Origin: Streptococcus sp. | GTDB taxonomy: Bacteria; Bacillota; Bacilli; Lactobacillales; Streptococcaceae | NCBI GenBank assembly: GCA_030527925.1 | Contig: JAUMZW010000003.1 | Coordinates: forward strand, 62,001-126,000 | Direction: 5' to 3' | Length of the DNA stretch: 64,000 nt | Shown here: piece after piece, positions 10,141 through 20,226 of the stretch | Position numbering within the stretch: the first letter of the stretch is position 1 | Layout of the letters: each line of letters opens with the position of its first letter | Translations under genes and position numbers: made by a program | The notes under the pieces: generated by a model | Databases searched by the model: none | Told to the model about the DNA's origin: nothing | Seen by the model: the letters and a program-made list of their open reading frames with translations, nothing else

Positions 10141-10906
10141 TCTTAAAAATCCTCATAGCATTATCAAAGGTTGCACGCGCCAAATCTTCACTTGTCATGC
10201 CTCTTAATTCGGCAATTTTATCTACAACATATCGGGTATAAGCCGTATGATTTTGGCGTCCCCTTTTGGGTACAGGTGCGAGATAGGGTGCATCTGTCTC
10301 TACTAAAATCTTATCCAAAGGCAGTTTTGTCGCAGCTTCTTGAATATCTAGCGCTTTCTTAAAGGTCACAACTCCTGAAAATGAGATCAACATGCCAAGT
10401 TCTACAAAACGTTCAGCCATTTCTAAAGAACCTGAATAGGAATGCATAATCCCACCAGCAGGTCCAACACCTTCACTTTCAATAACAGCAAGTGTGTCTT
10501 CTAGGGCATCTCTAGTATGTACCACAAATGGTAAATCATATTCCTTTGAGAGCGCAATCTGACGTCTAAAAACTTCTTCTTGCTTTTTCTTTGGTGCTGT
10601 CATCCAGTGGTAATCAAGACCAACCTCCCCAAGCGCAACCACTTTTTTATCACTTAGATGAGAAACAATCATCTGCTCAACCTCAGGAGTATAATCTGCT
10701 GCCTCAGTCGGATGCCAACCAATCGTACTATAGATATTATGGTATTTTTCTGACAAGGCCAAACTCTCTATAATAGTTGATTTGTCAAAACCAACCACAT
10801 TCATCCTTGTCACACCAAGTTCTGCTGCTAAAGCCAATTCTTCTTGTGTCTTCCCAATAAACTCCTCCACATTAAGATGAGTATGAGTATCAAAAATTTC
10901 AATCAT
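10130..10906 (-). CDS. TatD family metal-dependent hydrolase
   Basis: TatD-type nuclease of 258 aa. Metal ligands are visible: DTHTHLN at residues 6-12, ALGEVGLDYHW, PFVVHTRDA, GIMHSYSG and the late VETDAPYLAP. Members act as 3'-5' DNases or D-amino-acyl hydrolases; the exact role here is inferred. It is first in the operon with rnmV and ksgA. The start ATG (10904-10906) follows TAGGAAAA. Confidence 0.95.
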   Translation of the reverse strand: MIEIFDTHTHLNVEEFIGKTQEELALAAELGVTRMNVVGFDKSTIIESLALSEKYHNIYSTIGWHPTEAADYTPEVEQMIVSHLSDKKVVALGEVGLDYHWMTAPKKKQEEVFRRQIALSKEYDLPFVVHTRDALEDTLAVIESEGVGPAGGIMHSYSGSLEMAERFVELGMLISFSGVVTFKKALDIQEAATKLPLDKILVETDAPYLAPVPKRGRQNHTAYTRYVVDKIAELRGMTSEDLARATFDNAMRIFKIED

Positions 10907-11021
10907 ATATTTTCCTAAACTCTCAGTATTATAATCTTATTATACCACATCAACTTTTACATCGTTCCCCAAATCCATGTGCTAAACATCATTAGATTGA
11001 TTATTTAAAATATGTCAAAAT

Positions 11022-11055
11022 AAATAAGACCAAGAGCTTGAACTCTGGTCCTCTT
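11022..11055 (-). terminator. Terminator of the fructansucrase gene
   Basis: On the minus strand GACCAGAG, a short loop and CTCTTGGTC (one bulge, 11028-11050), followed by a T-rich run. It starts 25 nt after the stop codon. Confidence 0.75.
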
Positions 11056-11074
11056 TATTTTATAACAATTAATC

Positions 11075-13198
11075 TTATTTTTTTGACTTAATTGTTTTTT
11101 TGCCTAAACTAATAAACGTAACAAAAGCTACTAAACTAAATAACCCTAACACTGCTGTAGTTTTTGAATTGCTTTCTCCTGTATTTGGTAAAGAACGTTC
11201 CAATCTAGAGAGTGTTTTTCCTCCTCCATTTGTTGGAGTAACAGGTCTAAGCGGCGTTTCTTTTGGTAATTCTGGATTATTTGGTTTATTAGGATCTTCT
11301 GTTGGTGTTACTGGTGTATGTGGTTTTAAACCATAACCTCCGATCCCATACCAATCAATATAACCATCATCTTCGCCTGGTAGATGTGCAGAATCAATAG
11401 TCCCAACCGTTGATTGTGTGCGACTAGATTCATCCCAAATCCAATCTCCTTGCTCAGTCATTTCCGCTAAAACTCGCGTCGTTCCATTAGGATTTATTTG
11501 AATCAAGAAACTTGGTGCCCATGTTGAATTTTTACCCACACCAGCAACCTCATTGCGATTTGTCATATAAGCTGTAATCAATAGTTTATCTGTAGAACCC
11601 TCAACTGGTACAGCATAATATGAGTAAGTAGCAGTACGCCAATCTGCTGGTACAGATGCTGTTAAAACTACTCCTGAACCATTCAGTGGTTTATAACCAC
11701 CAGTTATAACATCGGAAACATAACCTAGCATTACTACGTTATCTCCAACAACAGTATTGGCTTTATTCCAGGCGTCATTATTACTTCCATGGTTTAATCT
11801 AGATGCAGTAAAAAGATAGTATTTATCCCCTAATTTCACTAAATTCGGACGTTCTAATTCATCACTAACCATAACCGAAGATAATAACGGAGTATAGTAT
11901 TTTAATATTGTTGGATTTTTTTCATCATTACTTAGTTTCAAAATTCCAATAGCCGCATTTGACCATTTTGCTCGTTCATACATATCAGAATTCTCTAAAA
12001 TTCTAAGCAAACTCTTAACATTATAAGCAGAGTTACCACCATAATTGGTGAAATTGTAAATTTGATTTTCACCTTGGTAACGTTGTGTACCTGTACTTGC
12101 TTCAAAAACTAAATAACGACTCCCATCTGAATCCTCAATAACATGTGGATCACGCATAGCAATATTATCAGAACCTGTGAATGTTGTACGCCATTGTTGA
12201 TAACTTTGATAGAAATATCCATCTCCACCTTTAGGTGTCAACACATTATTATTTTCAACAGATTTAATAACAACAGCGTTATTTTCCACAGCTAAGTTCA
12301 ATGTCGCTGTTGCTAACATCTGATTGTTAGAATTATTATCAGTTGTATCCACATTAGTATAAAACAACTGAATTGTTCCATCCGTATTTACTACAGCAGA
12401 ACCTGACCATTGTTGAGTGGTTGCTGTTAAACCATATCCAAAGATTGAACCTGCATTTTTCCAATTATCAAAATTATTATCCCCGTATGTATTATATAAA
12501 AGATAAATATGATTATCATTGGTATTTGGAATCCCCATCATAGCCACAACTAACTGATAGCCATTCCAATTAACTACTTGTCCCGTCCTAATATCTTGAA
12601 CAGGCCAAGAATCCCAAACATCCAAATCTGCAACCTGACCTGTTTGTGCATCTTTAGTAGTTGCAGCAGCCATATTTTTAATAGAACTTGCATTAAAATA
12701 TGGGATAGCATACCTACTATCTTGTTCAACTAAAGTATCCGCAATAGCTTCAAAATCTTTATAGGTTAATTTCAAACCAGACTCAGTGTCATCTGTTAAT
12801 TGAATCTTATTTAAAGCTGATTTTTGATTATCTGTTAAATTGGTCACATCTAATCCAGCTTCTTTTGCAATAGTTTGAGCTGTTGTTGATAAACCAGTTA
12901 CCGCATCTGTTTCAGTTTGTGTATCTAATAAAGTTGAAGAGGTTTTAGTTACATCCACCGAAGATTCTACAGTTTCATCTTGCTTACTATCTTTCAACGT
13001 AGAAACTTCACCAGATACAGAAGTATTATTTAAATCCGTATTACTCTGAGTGGTTTCAGTCGATTCTACTGCTTTTAAATCCATTGTAGGTACAACTTCA
13101 TCTGCATTTACTAATGGAGATAAAAAGAAAGTACTCCCTATAAGAGCAGAAGCAGCTCCAATTGCTGACACCTTACGAATACTATATTTTTGCTTCAT
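11075..13198 (-). CDS. Cell-wall-anchored fructansucrase (GH68, levansucrase/inulosucrase)
   Basis: Secreted enzyme that builds fructan from sucrose. From the chosen ATG it has 707 aa: a YSIRK signal ([20 protein letters not shown]), a Ser/Thr-rich spacer to about residue 115, the GH68 domain with nucleophile Asp in VWDSWPVQD, the transition-state stabiliser in MRDPHVIED and the acid/base Glu in DELERPNL, then a Pro-rich wall spanner and a sortase signal LPNTGES with hydrophobic and KSKK tail. The frame extends 13 codons further upstream (ATG at 13229-13231, TTG before it). I prefer MKQKYS because it places the YSIRK motif normally, though its SD (AAAGG) is weak. Levan versus inulin linkage cannot be decided. 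Monocistronic, with its own promoter and terminator. Confidence 0.93.
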   Translation of the reverse strand: MKQKYSIRKVSAIGAASALIGSTFFLSPLVNADEVVPTMDLKAVESTETTQSNTDLNNTSVSGEVSTLKDSKQDETVESSVDVTKTSSTLLDTQTETDAVTGLSTTAQTIAKEAGLDVTNLTDNQKSALNKIQLTDDTESGLKLTYKDFEAIADTLVEQDSRYAIPYFNASSIKNMAAATTKDAQTGQVADLDVWDSWPVQDIRTGQVVNWNGYQLVVAMMGIPNTNDNHIYLLYNTYGDNNFDNWKNAGSIFGYGLTATTQQWSGSAVVNTDGTIQLFYTNVDTTDNNSNNQMLATATLNLAVENNAVVIKSVENNNVLTPKGGDGYFYQSYQQWRTTFTGSDNIAMRDPHVIEDSDGSRYLVFEASTGTQRYQGENQIYNFTNYGGNSAYNVKSLLRILENSDMYERAKWSNAAIGILKLSNDEKNPTILKYYTPLLSSVMVSDELERPNLVKLGDKYYLFTASRLNHGSNNDAWNKANTVVGDNVVMLGYVSDVITGGYKPLNGSGVVLTASVPADWRTATYSYYAVPVEGSTDKLLITAYMTNRNEVAGVGKNSTWAPSFLIQINPNGTTRVLAEMTEQGDWIWDESSRTQSTVGTIDSAHLPGEDDGYIDWYGIGGYGLKPHTPVTPTEDPNKPNNPELPKETPLRPVTPTNGGGKTLSRLERSLPNTGESNSKTTAVLGLFSLVAFVTFISLGKKTIKSKK

Positions 13199-13259
13199 CG
13201 TATTTGCCTTTTTTACACGTGAATATCTCATAACCAATACCTTTTCTATTTTTCTACCG

Positions 13260-13289
13260 ATTATAACACATCATTATTGTATATTACAA
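13260..13289 (-). promoter_or_regulatory. Putative promoter of the fructansucrase gene
   Basis: Minus-strand TTGTAA (13284-13289), an 18-bp spacer and TATAAT (13260-13265), about 60 nt upstream of the start codon. Confidence 0.6.
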
Positions 13290-13532
13290 GTATTTTTTTA
13301 TTTTTATAACATATTACATTATATTTTTTATTTTTATGTTAATAAAATGATATATTTTATAGTGTTTTTATTTTTTATTGATATAAAATTATCATAGAAC
13401 TAATATGTATAATTTTTCATATCACATGAAGTATTAGTTCGAGAGATTTTCAAGTAAATTTAAAATCTAATCAAAGAGAAGTTTCCATATTATTATGTGA
13501 TGAGAATAGCTCATAGTTTTCTCATAATTGGT
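13290..13532. other. AT-rich intergenic region, no gene seen
   Basis: Long T/A tracts upstream of the fructansucrase promoter, with no open frame on either strand that has an SD. It could hold activator or CcpA/CovR sites, but I see no convincing cre box. Confidence 0.5.
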
Positions 13533-13566
13533 CAAAAAAAATCAACAGACTCGAGTTTCTGCTGAC
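13533..13566 (-). terminator. Terminator of rpmH
   Basis: Minus-strand stem TCAGCAGA...TCTGTTGA (13542-13565) followed by seven to eight T (13533-13540). Confidence 0.85.
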
Positions 13567-13580
13567 TTTTATTTTATCTC

Positions 13581-13715
13581 TTATGCTGATAAGACTTTAC
13601 GCCCTTTACGACGACGGCTAGCAAGCACGCGACGTCCGTTTTTTGTTGACATACGGTGACGGAATCCGTGTTTACGTTGACGACGGATTTTACTTGGTTG
13701 ATAAGTACGTTTCAC
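13581..13715 (-). CDS. rpmH: 50S ribosomal protein L34
   Basis: My translation gives 44 aa: it begins MKRTYQPSK and continues with the invariant [25 protein letters not shown]. The start is GTG (13713-13715) behind GGAGG with a good 8-nt spacing. It is a short basic protein of the large subunit. In many streptococci rpmH directly follows rnpA-yidC-jag; here about 3 kb of DUF3021/LytTR/ABC genes separate it from jag. Confidence 0.97.
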
Positions 13716-13790
13716 GATGAATACCTCCTGATAAATTTTCGTATTCGTTTAGCCGGCTATTTTGATCAGTTACTAAACATACCATAATAT

Positions 13791-13818
13791 TCTATAATAA
13801 AATGCGAGTCTTTGTCAA
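13791..13818 (-). promoter_or_regulatory. Promoter of rpmH
   Basis: Minus-strand TTGACA (13813-13818), 16 bp, TATAGA (13791-13796), 75 nt upstream of the GTG start. A private promoter fits the separation of rpmH from the jag operon. Confidence 0.75.
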
Positions 13819-13942
13819 GTTTTATTTTTACTAGCTCAGATCTAAAAACCTATTTATCAAAGACTAGAAATCCTATAAGTTCCATTTTTAAATTCTATCA
13901 AAAAATCATACTCATTCTAGATAGACAGTGTAATTTTTCAGA

Positions 13943-14335
13943 TTAGTTGATTTTACGACTTTTTAATTTTTGATTAATATTTGTGACACGTTTATGATTC
14001 ATCCATAATTCAATAACCCAAACAATAGCATAAATTACTGTAAAAACAACTAATAGCCTAGGGGTTATAAGATATGTCTTCCAATGAGTAATTATAGACA
14101 TAGTTATCATAACAGCTAAGGTCAGAGCATAATGTATTAGAAAAGCTATCCTTGCTTCTATAACTAGTAATTCAAATAAAATAACTGAAATTATTCCAAT
14201 TAATCCACTACAAAAACTAACAACACCTAGTGTGACAACACTTATGCTAGTCAAACCATAAACAAGATAAAAGAAAAAAGAAATAAAACTACCAATTCCC
14301 ATACCATAAATAAAAGATTTTACTATCGCCTTCAT
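13943..14335 (-). CDS. DUF3021 membrane protein, partner of LytTR regulator
   Basis: A 130-aa protein with about four hydrophobic segments (residues 8-30, 36-56, 64-82, 92-111) and a basic C-terminal tail. It matches the DUF3021 pattern: small membrane proteins encoded next to a LytTR DNA-binding protein, where the membrane protein is thought to hold the regulator inactive (LytTR regulatory systems such as HdrRM/BrsRM of S. mutans). It begins 9 nt after the LytTR gene. The inhibitory role is inferred from family context. Confidence 0.75.
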   Translation of the reverse strand: MKAIVKSFIYGMGIGSFISFFFYLVYGLTSISVVTLGVVSFCSGLIGIISVILFELLVIEARIAFLIHYALTLAVMITMSIITHWKTYLITPRLLVVFTVIYAIVWVIELWMNHKRVTNINQKLKSRKIN

Positions 14336-14344
14336 CTTAACCTC

Positions 14345-14800
14345 CTAAAGACCTAAGAAAACTAATAAGTCTTTCAAATATTTGCGACTAACTGACGTTT
14401 TTAAACCATGTGTTAGAAAAGCAATCATATTCCCAGAAAAACTATCTTCCAAATACTCTAAATGATTAACATTAACAATAGCATGCCTTGAAATTTGAAC
14501 AAAATGAGCATGAGGTACTTTTTCCATAAAGCGATACAAACGTTCTTTTATTTTATATCTGCCTTTAATCGTTTCAATTGTTAATTCCGTCCCGTTAACT
14601 TCTACTAAAATAATATCTTTTATCGCAACCATCATAATCCTATCAATGGTTTTTAGGGGTAAATACTCAATCGAAGATTGACCATATTGTGAAATATGGC
14701 TTAATAATTCCTCCACTTGCTTTGTACTTTCTCTCCCCCTTACAATAACTTCAAGTTCATCTAAGGAAAAGTCCGGTATCTCTTCAAAATAAACCCTCAT
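14345..14800 (-). CDS. LytTR-domain transcription regulator without receiver domain
   Basis: A 151-aa protein. Residues about 50-150 are a LytTR DNA-binding domain (IILVEVNGTELTIETIKGRYKIKERLYRFMEKVPHAHFVQISRHAIVNVNHLEYLEDSF). There is no phospho-acceptor receiver domain, so activity is probably set by the adjacent DUF3021 membrane protein. It lies 12 nt after the broken ABC permease, so it may control the ABC operon and itself. I could not find a confident LytTR direct repeat upstream of the operon. Confidence 0.85.
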   Translation of the reverse strand: MRVYFEEIPDFSLDELEVIVRGRESTKQVEELLSHISQYGQSSIEYLPLKTIDRIMMVAIKDIILVEVNGTELTIETIKGRYKIKERLYRFMEKVPHAHFVQISRHAIVNVNHLEYLEDSFSGNMIAFLTHGLKTSVSRKYLKDLLVFLGL

Positions 14801-14812
14801 TCTAACCTCTTA

Positions 14813-15658
14813 TCATTTTATTGTTCTATTATCTTGATGTACTTTACATAATAGCATAAAAAATAAAAGTAAGGAAATAACTACTATAAGATAGACATCT
14901 GATGAAAAGCTGGTTAACGTATTCCATTTTATTCCCAAACCTAAAAATTCTCTCAGATTTTTATCTGGTAAAATTAATTTTTCAATTTCACTCCCAACCA
15001 ACAACTCTCTATACGCAGCTGCAACATAAGCTCCTGGAACCAACTTTATAATTTGCAAAGCAAAATCAGGCATACTACCTAAAGGCATATAAACACCTAC
15101 TAAAAAACCTGATAACGTTCCAATCATAACAGACAAACGTTCACCGACTTCAATGGTCTTTATAAATCAAGATACTAAGATAGAGGCAACACCTCCAAGT
15201 ATTGAACTGAGAATCATAAGCAATAATAGAGCAGGTAGCTTTTCAAAACTAAGATTTATACCATCTTTAAAGTGAAAATACACCAACATTATACTAAACA
15301 TCATAACTTGCATTATGAGTGTAACTAGACTAGAACTCATGAAATAAGCATTGTAAACCTTGACAACTGAAGTATCCGTTAACAGCAAATCATTAAGTCG
15401 ATTTGTTTCTCTATCAGAGATAAGTCTTAACCCAATGTGCCATGATGTTGTCATACTTACAACAGCTAAAATGCCACCAATAACCCACCAATCCAAGATA
15501 AGTTTGGCTGTTTTATTATTGGGCCAAATTTCAGTCATATTTTTTTGTAAAAAAATGATATATAAAACAAATGAAATCAGTGCTCCTAGCATTGAAAAAA
15601 TAGGATTTGCCTTATTAGTAAAGAATAATTTTATCTGACGCCTCATTAAGCTAATCAC
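14813..15658 (-). pseudogene. ABC-2 type permease, interrupted by an in-frame TGA
   Basis: Two frames (15167-15658, 163 aa; 14813-15136) are the N- and C-terminal parts of one ABC-2 permease. They are in the same reading frame: after the TGA at 15167-15169, translation continues FIKTIEVGERLSV without a stop into the second part. A single nonsense codon therefore breaks a protein of about 281 aa with about six membrane segments. Family members are about 240-290 aa, so the length is right if read through. The intact ATPase gene overlaps it upstream by four bases. Either the exporter is inactive, the stop is a recent or assembly-level change, or it is read through. Confidence 0.82.
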
Positions 15659-16512
15659 GAGTTTATCTCCTTTCCTACGACTTTTAAAAAGATACTATTC
15701 ATATCACCCTTAGTATAGCTAAAATGCTTAATATAATCTTGGTATTTTTTTAAAATAGCAATAGCTTCTTTTGGACTTGAAACAGGAATACTTACTTTTC
15801 CCTCATGAATCGGATAAGAAAACACATCTTCAAGAGTATCTAGATCTAGTAATTCTATGTCTAATGTTGTCTTAAGATACTGTTCCTTAAGTGTCCGGGC
15901 AGAACCTTCTGCTAAAACCCTTCCACCATCTACAATATAAGTCCAATCTGCATTATTTGCTTCTTCAAGATAATGTGTTGTTAAAAAAATAGCCATTTTT
16001 TCTTTTTCTTGTAAATCTCTCATAACTGACCATATTTTTTGTCTACTTTCTATGTCTAATCCCGTCGTTGGCTCATCTAAAAACAAGATATTGGGCCTAT
16101 GAAGAAGAGCCCTTGCAATATCTATTTTACGTCGTTGTCCTCCTGATAAATGACCATATTTTTGCCTCAGTATTGTAGGTGAGATGTCTAACATCTGATA
16201 TAACCTTTCAATCCAATCTTTATCGATATTATGATATAACTTTGAACGAATCTTAAGATTATCAAAAACGCTCAACTGAGAGTCTAAAATACTATCTTGA
16301 AAAACAATACCAATCTTTGTTCCTAACAAACGTTTGATTTCTCCTTCATCTGGTTTTAGTAAGCCTACCAACATTCTAATAGTTGTTGATTTACCAGCAC
16401 CATTTGTACCAATAAATGCTACGAGCTGACCTTCATTTATTTCTAGACTTATCCCATCAACAGCTCGTTTATTACCATAGTATTTCACTAAATTTTCAAT
16501 CTTCATTAGCAT
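15655..16512 (-). CDS. ABC transporter ATP-binding protein (ABC-2 exporter)
   Basis: Walker A GTNGAGKST (about residues 36-44), Q loop VFQDS, signature LSGGQ and Walker B ILFLDEPTTGLD are intact in 285 aa, and a C-terminal extension typical of drug/bacteriocin exporters follows. The first ATG is used because GGAGG lies 8 nt before it. It is first in an operon with the split permease, the LytTR regulator and the DUF3021 protein. With the permease broken it has no obvious membrane partner here. The substrate is unknown. Confidence 0.92.
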   Translation of the reverse strand: MLMKIENLVKYYGNKRAVDGISLEINEGQLVAFIGTNGAGKSTTIRMLVGLLKPDEGEIKRLLGTKIGIVFQDSILDSQLSVFDNLKIRSKLYHNIDKDWIERLYQMLDISPTILRQKYGHLSGGQRRKIDIARALLHRPNILFLDEPTTGLDIESRQKIWSVMRDLQEKEKMAIFLTTHYLEEANNADWTYIVDGGRVLAEGSARTLKEQYLKTTLDIELLDLDTLEDVFSYPIHEGKVSIPVSSPKEAIAILKKYQDYIKHFSYTKGDMNSIFLKVVGKEINS

Positions 16513-16629
16513 AATGATCTCCTCCTATTTTAACTATAGCAATTTTTAGAATCTTTTGTTCAAAAATCATATGAAATACCCTCAAGCATCTATATGTGGT
16601 TGAAATACGTACATCAAATTCATTCTAAT

Positions 16630-16670
16630 AAAAAGAGTGTTACAACTAAAGTTGTAACACTCTTTTTATT
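16630..16670. terminator. Terminator of rnpA-yidC-jag
   Basis: A perfect 17-bp stem (16630-16646 with 16651-16667, loop TAAA) with A/T runs on both sides, so it can act in both directions. The jag stop codon lies within the distal arm. Confidence 0.92.
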
Positions 16671-17550
16671 TTTCTATACCTTCATCTACTGTAACTACAA
16701 CATAACGATTCGGGTCATTTCCTTCAGAGAAGCTCGTAACGCCATCAATTGTCGCAATTGTTTTATGGACAATTTTTCGTTCACTATTACTCATTGAATC
16801 CATATGATAATCTTGACCAGTATCTAAGACACGATTTGCAATTTTATGAGTAAATTCAATCAAGACCTCTGTCCTCTGTTCCATATAATCATGAACATTA
16901 AGCGATATTGAAAAATGTCTTGAAAAATGATCGTGTAAAAAATTTTGAGCTAAAAGTTGTAATGACTTTAGGACTTTGCCATGATACCCAATGACTCGAC
17001 CAGGATCTGGAGTTTCAATTTGAAGATTGATGTGTCGTCGGTTGTTTGTAGGATCAATACTTGCTTCAATATCCATCTCATAAATAATTGATTGGACATA
17101 TTCAGTTACAGCAGAAACTGCATCTGTAATTAATTTACTTGAATCAACTTCAGAAACCGATTTATCATCTTCATTTTGATCCTCATCCATTTTAGATAAC
17201 TTTGATGGTTGTTGAACATCCTTATCAGAAATCAATAATTCTTCTGACTCTCCTTGATGAGCTTTTTCAGGATCCTCATCTAGACTAAGTTTAGAATCTT
17301 CTATATGTTTCTTGAAATTTTCTAATAGTTCCTCTTCCACTTCATCAATCTCAATAGGTGTCACGTGATTACTTTCAGCACGCTCAAGAATCGACTCAAT
17401 ATCAACTTGTGCAGGTTTTCTTCCAAAGCCTAAAAATCCCTTCTTTTCACGTGAAATAACTTTTATATGAGCTTTCAAACGTGAAATATTAAGCTCTCTT
17501 AAACCATTTTCAATAGCTTCTTCTACAGTTTTTCCAGTAAATAATACCAT
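16666..17550 (-). CDS. jag: Jag/KhpB (EloR) RNA-binding protein
   Basis: A 294-aa protein with a Jag-N domain (MVLFTGKTVEEAIENGLRELNISRLKAHIKVISREKKGFLGFG), an acidic low-complexity linker (about residues 70-145), a KH domain with GRVIGYHGKVLKSLQLL near 180 and a C-terminal R3H region (NRVLDTGQDYHMDSMSNSERKIVH). In pneumococcus the homologue EloR/KhpB pairs with KhpA to regulate cell elongation. It lies 10 nt after yidC behind an AAGGAG SD. Confidence 0.93.
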   Translation of the reverse strand: MVLFTGKTVEEAIENGLRELNISRLKAHIKVISREKKGFLGFGRKPAQVDIESILERAESNHVTPIEIDEVEEELLENFKKHIEDSKLSLDEDPEKAHQGESEELLISDKDVQQPSKLSKMDEDQNEDDKSVSEVDSSKLITDAVSAVTEYVQSIIYEMDIEASIDPTNNRRHINLQIETPDPGRVIGYHGKVLKSLQLLAQNFLHDHFSRHFSISLNVHDYMEQRTEVLIEFTHKIANRVLDTGQDYHMDSMSNSERKIVHKTIATIDGVTSFSEGNDPNRYVVVTVDEGIEK

Positions 17551-17560
17551 ATCAAACTCC

Positions 17561-18373
17561 TTATTTTCGCTTATTTGCTTTTTTCTTAGCTCGTCTTATT
17601 TTTGCTTCACGCTCTTTTTCAAGTCTCTCAGCATTTAATCGCTCTTCAATAATTTTAAAAGGATTATTAAATACTAAAATCTGTAAAACTTGAAAAGCAT
17701 TTGAAACAGACCAATACAAAACAATACCACTTGCTAAACCAAAACTAAAAAAGAAGATAAAAGCAGGCATAACATAAGTCATTATAGCCATTGTCATATT
17801 CGACTCCTTTGCGGCTTTATTAGTCAACCATGATGAGAAAAAGGTAAATAAGGCAGCTAATATCGGTAAAATAAAATAGGGATCAGGTTTTGCAAGTTCA
17901 ACCCACAGGAAAGTTCCTTCTTTTAAAAACGGAACCCTAACCAGAGCTTGGTACAATGCAATCATTACAGGCATTTGAAGTAACAGAGGTAGCAAACTCA
18001 TATAGGGATTGACACCATGCTTTTTATAGAGTTTCTGGCTTTCTTCTGCTAACTTTGTACGTGTCTCAATATCTTTTCCAGGATATTTAACTTGTAAAGC
18101 CTTTAATTCCGGCTGAATATCTTGCATTTTTTGACTAGATTTAATTTGAAAATTAAATAAAGGTAGTAAAACCAATCGAATTAAAAATGTGAACAGAATA
18201 ATCCCTATACCAATTGAACTCTCAAAAGAAAGAAATTTAATTGCATTAGCAAAAAAATAGACAATCTTGTCCCAACCACTAGTTGGTTGACCTATAATTT
18301 TTTGTGTGCTACATGCCGATAAGAGTACTAGGACTAACCCTCCTAAACTCAACATTTTAATTTTTTTCTTCAC
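17561..18373 (-). CDS. yidC: Membrane protein insertase YidC (lipoprotein type)
   Basis: Oxa1/YidC insertase of 270 aa with a lipobox (LVLLSACS, Cys about residue 21), five hydrophobic segments in the usual order and a very basic C terminus ([13 protein letters not shown]) for ribosome contact. The conserved basic groove lies in the [21 protein letters not shown] segment. Its position between rnpA and jag marks it as YidC1/SpoIIIJ; streptococci usually carry a second copy elsewhere. It overlaps rnpA by 17 nt. Confidence 0.95.
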   Translation of the reverse strand: MKKKIKMLSLGGLVLVLLSACSTQKIIGQPTSGWDKIVYFFANAIKFLSFESSIGIGIILFTFLIRLVLLPLFNFQIKSSQKMQDIQPELKALQVKYPGKDIETRTKLAEESQKLYKKHGVNPYMSLLPLLLQMPVMIALYQALVRVPFLKEGTFLWVELAKPDPYFILPILAALFTFFSSWLTNKAAKESNMTMAIMTYVMPAFIFFFSFGLASGIVLYWSVSNAFQVLQILVFNNPFKIIEERLNAERLEKEREAKIRRAKKKANKRK

Positions 18374-18719
18374 TCTCTATCCCATCCTTATACAATTTAC
18401 CTAATTTGAGAACGTGCTTTAAATTTTTCTTAATGTCATGATAATCTAAATCCTCAACACCCTTACGAGCAATCACTACAAAATCATTCCTCGTCAAATT
18501 ATCTTGAAACTCCATCAAAACATGACGAATTTTCCTTTTTATTGAATTTCTAACAACCGCATTGCCTAGTTTTTTTCCAACAGATAGACCCACTCGAAAA
18601 TGGGCTTGCTCTTTTTCTAAACTATAGATGACAAACTTACGATTGGCAACATTGCTACCACTATTAAAAATCACTCGAAAATCTTTTTCACTTTTAACAC
18701 GATAGGCTTTTTTCAACAT
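18357..18719 (-). CDS. rnpA: Ribonuclease P protein component
   Basis: Protein subunit of RNase P, which matures tRNA 5' ends. It is 120 aa and basic, starting [18 protein letters not shown], with the signature [26 protein letters not shown] (RNR motif). First gene of the operon; a TATAAT at 18747-18752 is the likely -10, about 28 nt upstream of the start codon. Confidence 0.97.
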   Translation of the reverse strand: MLKKAYRVKSEKDFRVIFNSGSNVANRKFVIYSLEKEQAHFRVGLSVGKKLGNAVVRNSIKRKIRHVLMEFQDNLTRNDFVVIARKGVEDLDYHDIKKNLKHVLKLGKLYKDGIESEEKN

Positions 18720-18794
18720 TCAACTCCAAATCTTCATATTACTTTTATTATAACATAAAATAAAAAATTCTACACGAAATCCCCATAAACAAAA

Positions 18795-18838
18795 GAATAG
18801 ACCAGCAACATCTCACTGAATCTTACTAGTCTATCTCT
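18795..18838 (-). terminator. Terminator of argGH
   Basis: Minus-strand stem ATAGAC...GTCTAT (arms about 18797-18805 and 18826-18835) followed by a T-rich tract, starting at the argH stop. Confidence 0.75.
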
Positions 18839-20224
18839 TTATTGTTTTAGGTGAACCTTTGCCTGTTCTATCTGCCACTTCACCTGTTCAAATCCTGTTC
18901 CACCCAGTGAATGACGTCTAGCAATTGTCTGGTATGAGCTTAAAATCGTATAAACATCACTATCAATACTTGAGTTAATTTCTTGGTATCTTGATAAGGG
19001 AACATCTTGCAAGTAATAACCTTTTTGCGTACACTCTAAGACCAATTTACCAACAACTTCATGAGCTTCTCTAAAGGTTAATCCTTTGCTAGTAAGATAG
19101 TCTGCTAATTCTGTTGCATTTGAAAAATCGTTGTTAGTTGACTCCTCCATAATATCAGCGTTAATAGTCATTGTCTCTAGCATACCTGCCATGATATCAA
19201 TTGATACCGTAATAGTATCCACTGTATCAAACATTCCTTCCTTATCTTCTTGTAAATCCTTATTATAAGCTAAAGGAAGCGACTTCATTGTTGTCAATAA
19301 ACTGACAAGATTGCCATAAACACGTCCTGACTTCCCACGAATTAATTCTGCCATATCAGGGTTTTTCTTTTGTGGCATGATAGATGAGCCTGTTGAAAAT
19401 GTATCTGATAAGGTCACAAACTTAAACTCATGTGAACACCATAAAATAATTTCCTCACAAAAACGTGATAAATGCATCATTAAGATACTCGCATTCGATA
19501 AAAATTCTAAGATAAAATCACGGTCTGACACAGCATCCAATGAATTTGTATAAGGCCCACTAAAACCTAATAGCTCGGCTGTTTGGTTACGGTCAATTGG
19601 AAAAGTTGTTCCTGCCAAGGCAGCTGCCCCAAGTGGAGAAATATCCGTATGCAAAATATTAAAAGCAAAACGCTCTGTATCTCTTGTTAACATACTGTAA
19701 TAAGCCATCAAATGATGTGAAAATAAGATAGGTTGTGCATGTTGTAAATGCGTATAACCAGGCATAATAACCGTATCATTCTTTTCAGCCAAATCCACTA
19801 AAACAGCCCTAAGATTTGCGAGTTTTTCAATAATGTCTTGAAGTTTTTCTTTGAGATAGAGGTGCATATCTGTCGCTACTTGGTCATTTCTTGACCTTGC
19901 TTTATGTAATTTACCAGCAACTTCACCAATCTCATCACGCAAAAGAATTTCGATATTCATATGGATATCTTCATTTGAAACATCAAATTCAAGCTGTCCA
20001 TTTTCATATTTTGTAAGTAAGGTTTCTAAACCTTCACGAATAATCTCTGCATCAGCTTCGCCAATAATTCCTGTTGTTCCAAGCATTTTAACATGGGCTA
20101 ATGAACCAATAATGTCATGCTTTGCTAATTTTTGGTCAAAGCTAATGCTAGCACCAAACTCCTCTACCCATTGTTCAAGGCTAGACTTAAACCGTCCGCC
20201 CCAAAGCTTCTTATTCTTAGACAT
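18839..20224 (-). CDS. argH: Argininosuccinate lyase
   Basis: Last step of arginine synthesis: argininosuccinate to arginine and fumarate. The 461-aa protein opens [26 protein letters not shown]. It has the superfamily signature [12 protein letters not shown] (about residues 278-289) containing the catalytic serine loop, and HSRND-equivalent [19 protein letters not shown]. It lies two bases after argG, hence co-transcribed. Confidence 0.98.
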   Translation of the reverse strand: MSKNKKLWGGRFKSSLEQWVEEFGASISFDQKLAKHDIIGSLAHVKMLGTTGIIGEADAEIIREGLETLLTKYENGQLEFDVSNEDIHMNIEILLRDEIGEVAGKLHKARSRNDQVATDMHLYLKEKLQDIIEKLANLRAVLVDLAEKNDTVIMPGYTHLQHAQPILFSHHLMAYYSMLTRDTERFAFNILHTDISPLGAAALAGTTFPIDRNQTAELLGFSGPYTNSLDAVSDRDFILEFLSNASILMMHLSRFCEEIILWCSHEFKFVTLSDTFSTGSSIMPQKKNPDMAELIRGKSGRVYGNLVSLLTTMKSLPLAYNKDLQEDKEGMFDTVDTITVSIDIMAGMLETMTINADIMEESTNNDFSNATELADYLTSKGLTFREAHEVVGKLVLECTQKGYYLQDVPLSRYQEINSSIDSDVYTILSSYQTIARRHSLGGTGFEQVKWQIEQAKVHLKQ

Positions 20225-20226
20225 AA

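Noticed and set aside
15137-15169. Idea that the two ABC permease frames are separate subunits
   Set aside because: The halves are in the same frame with an open link after a single TGA, the second half has no SD or good start, and the summed length equals one ABC-2 permease.
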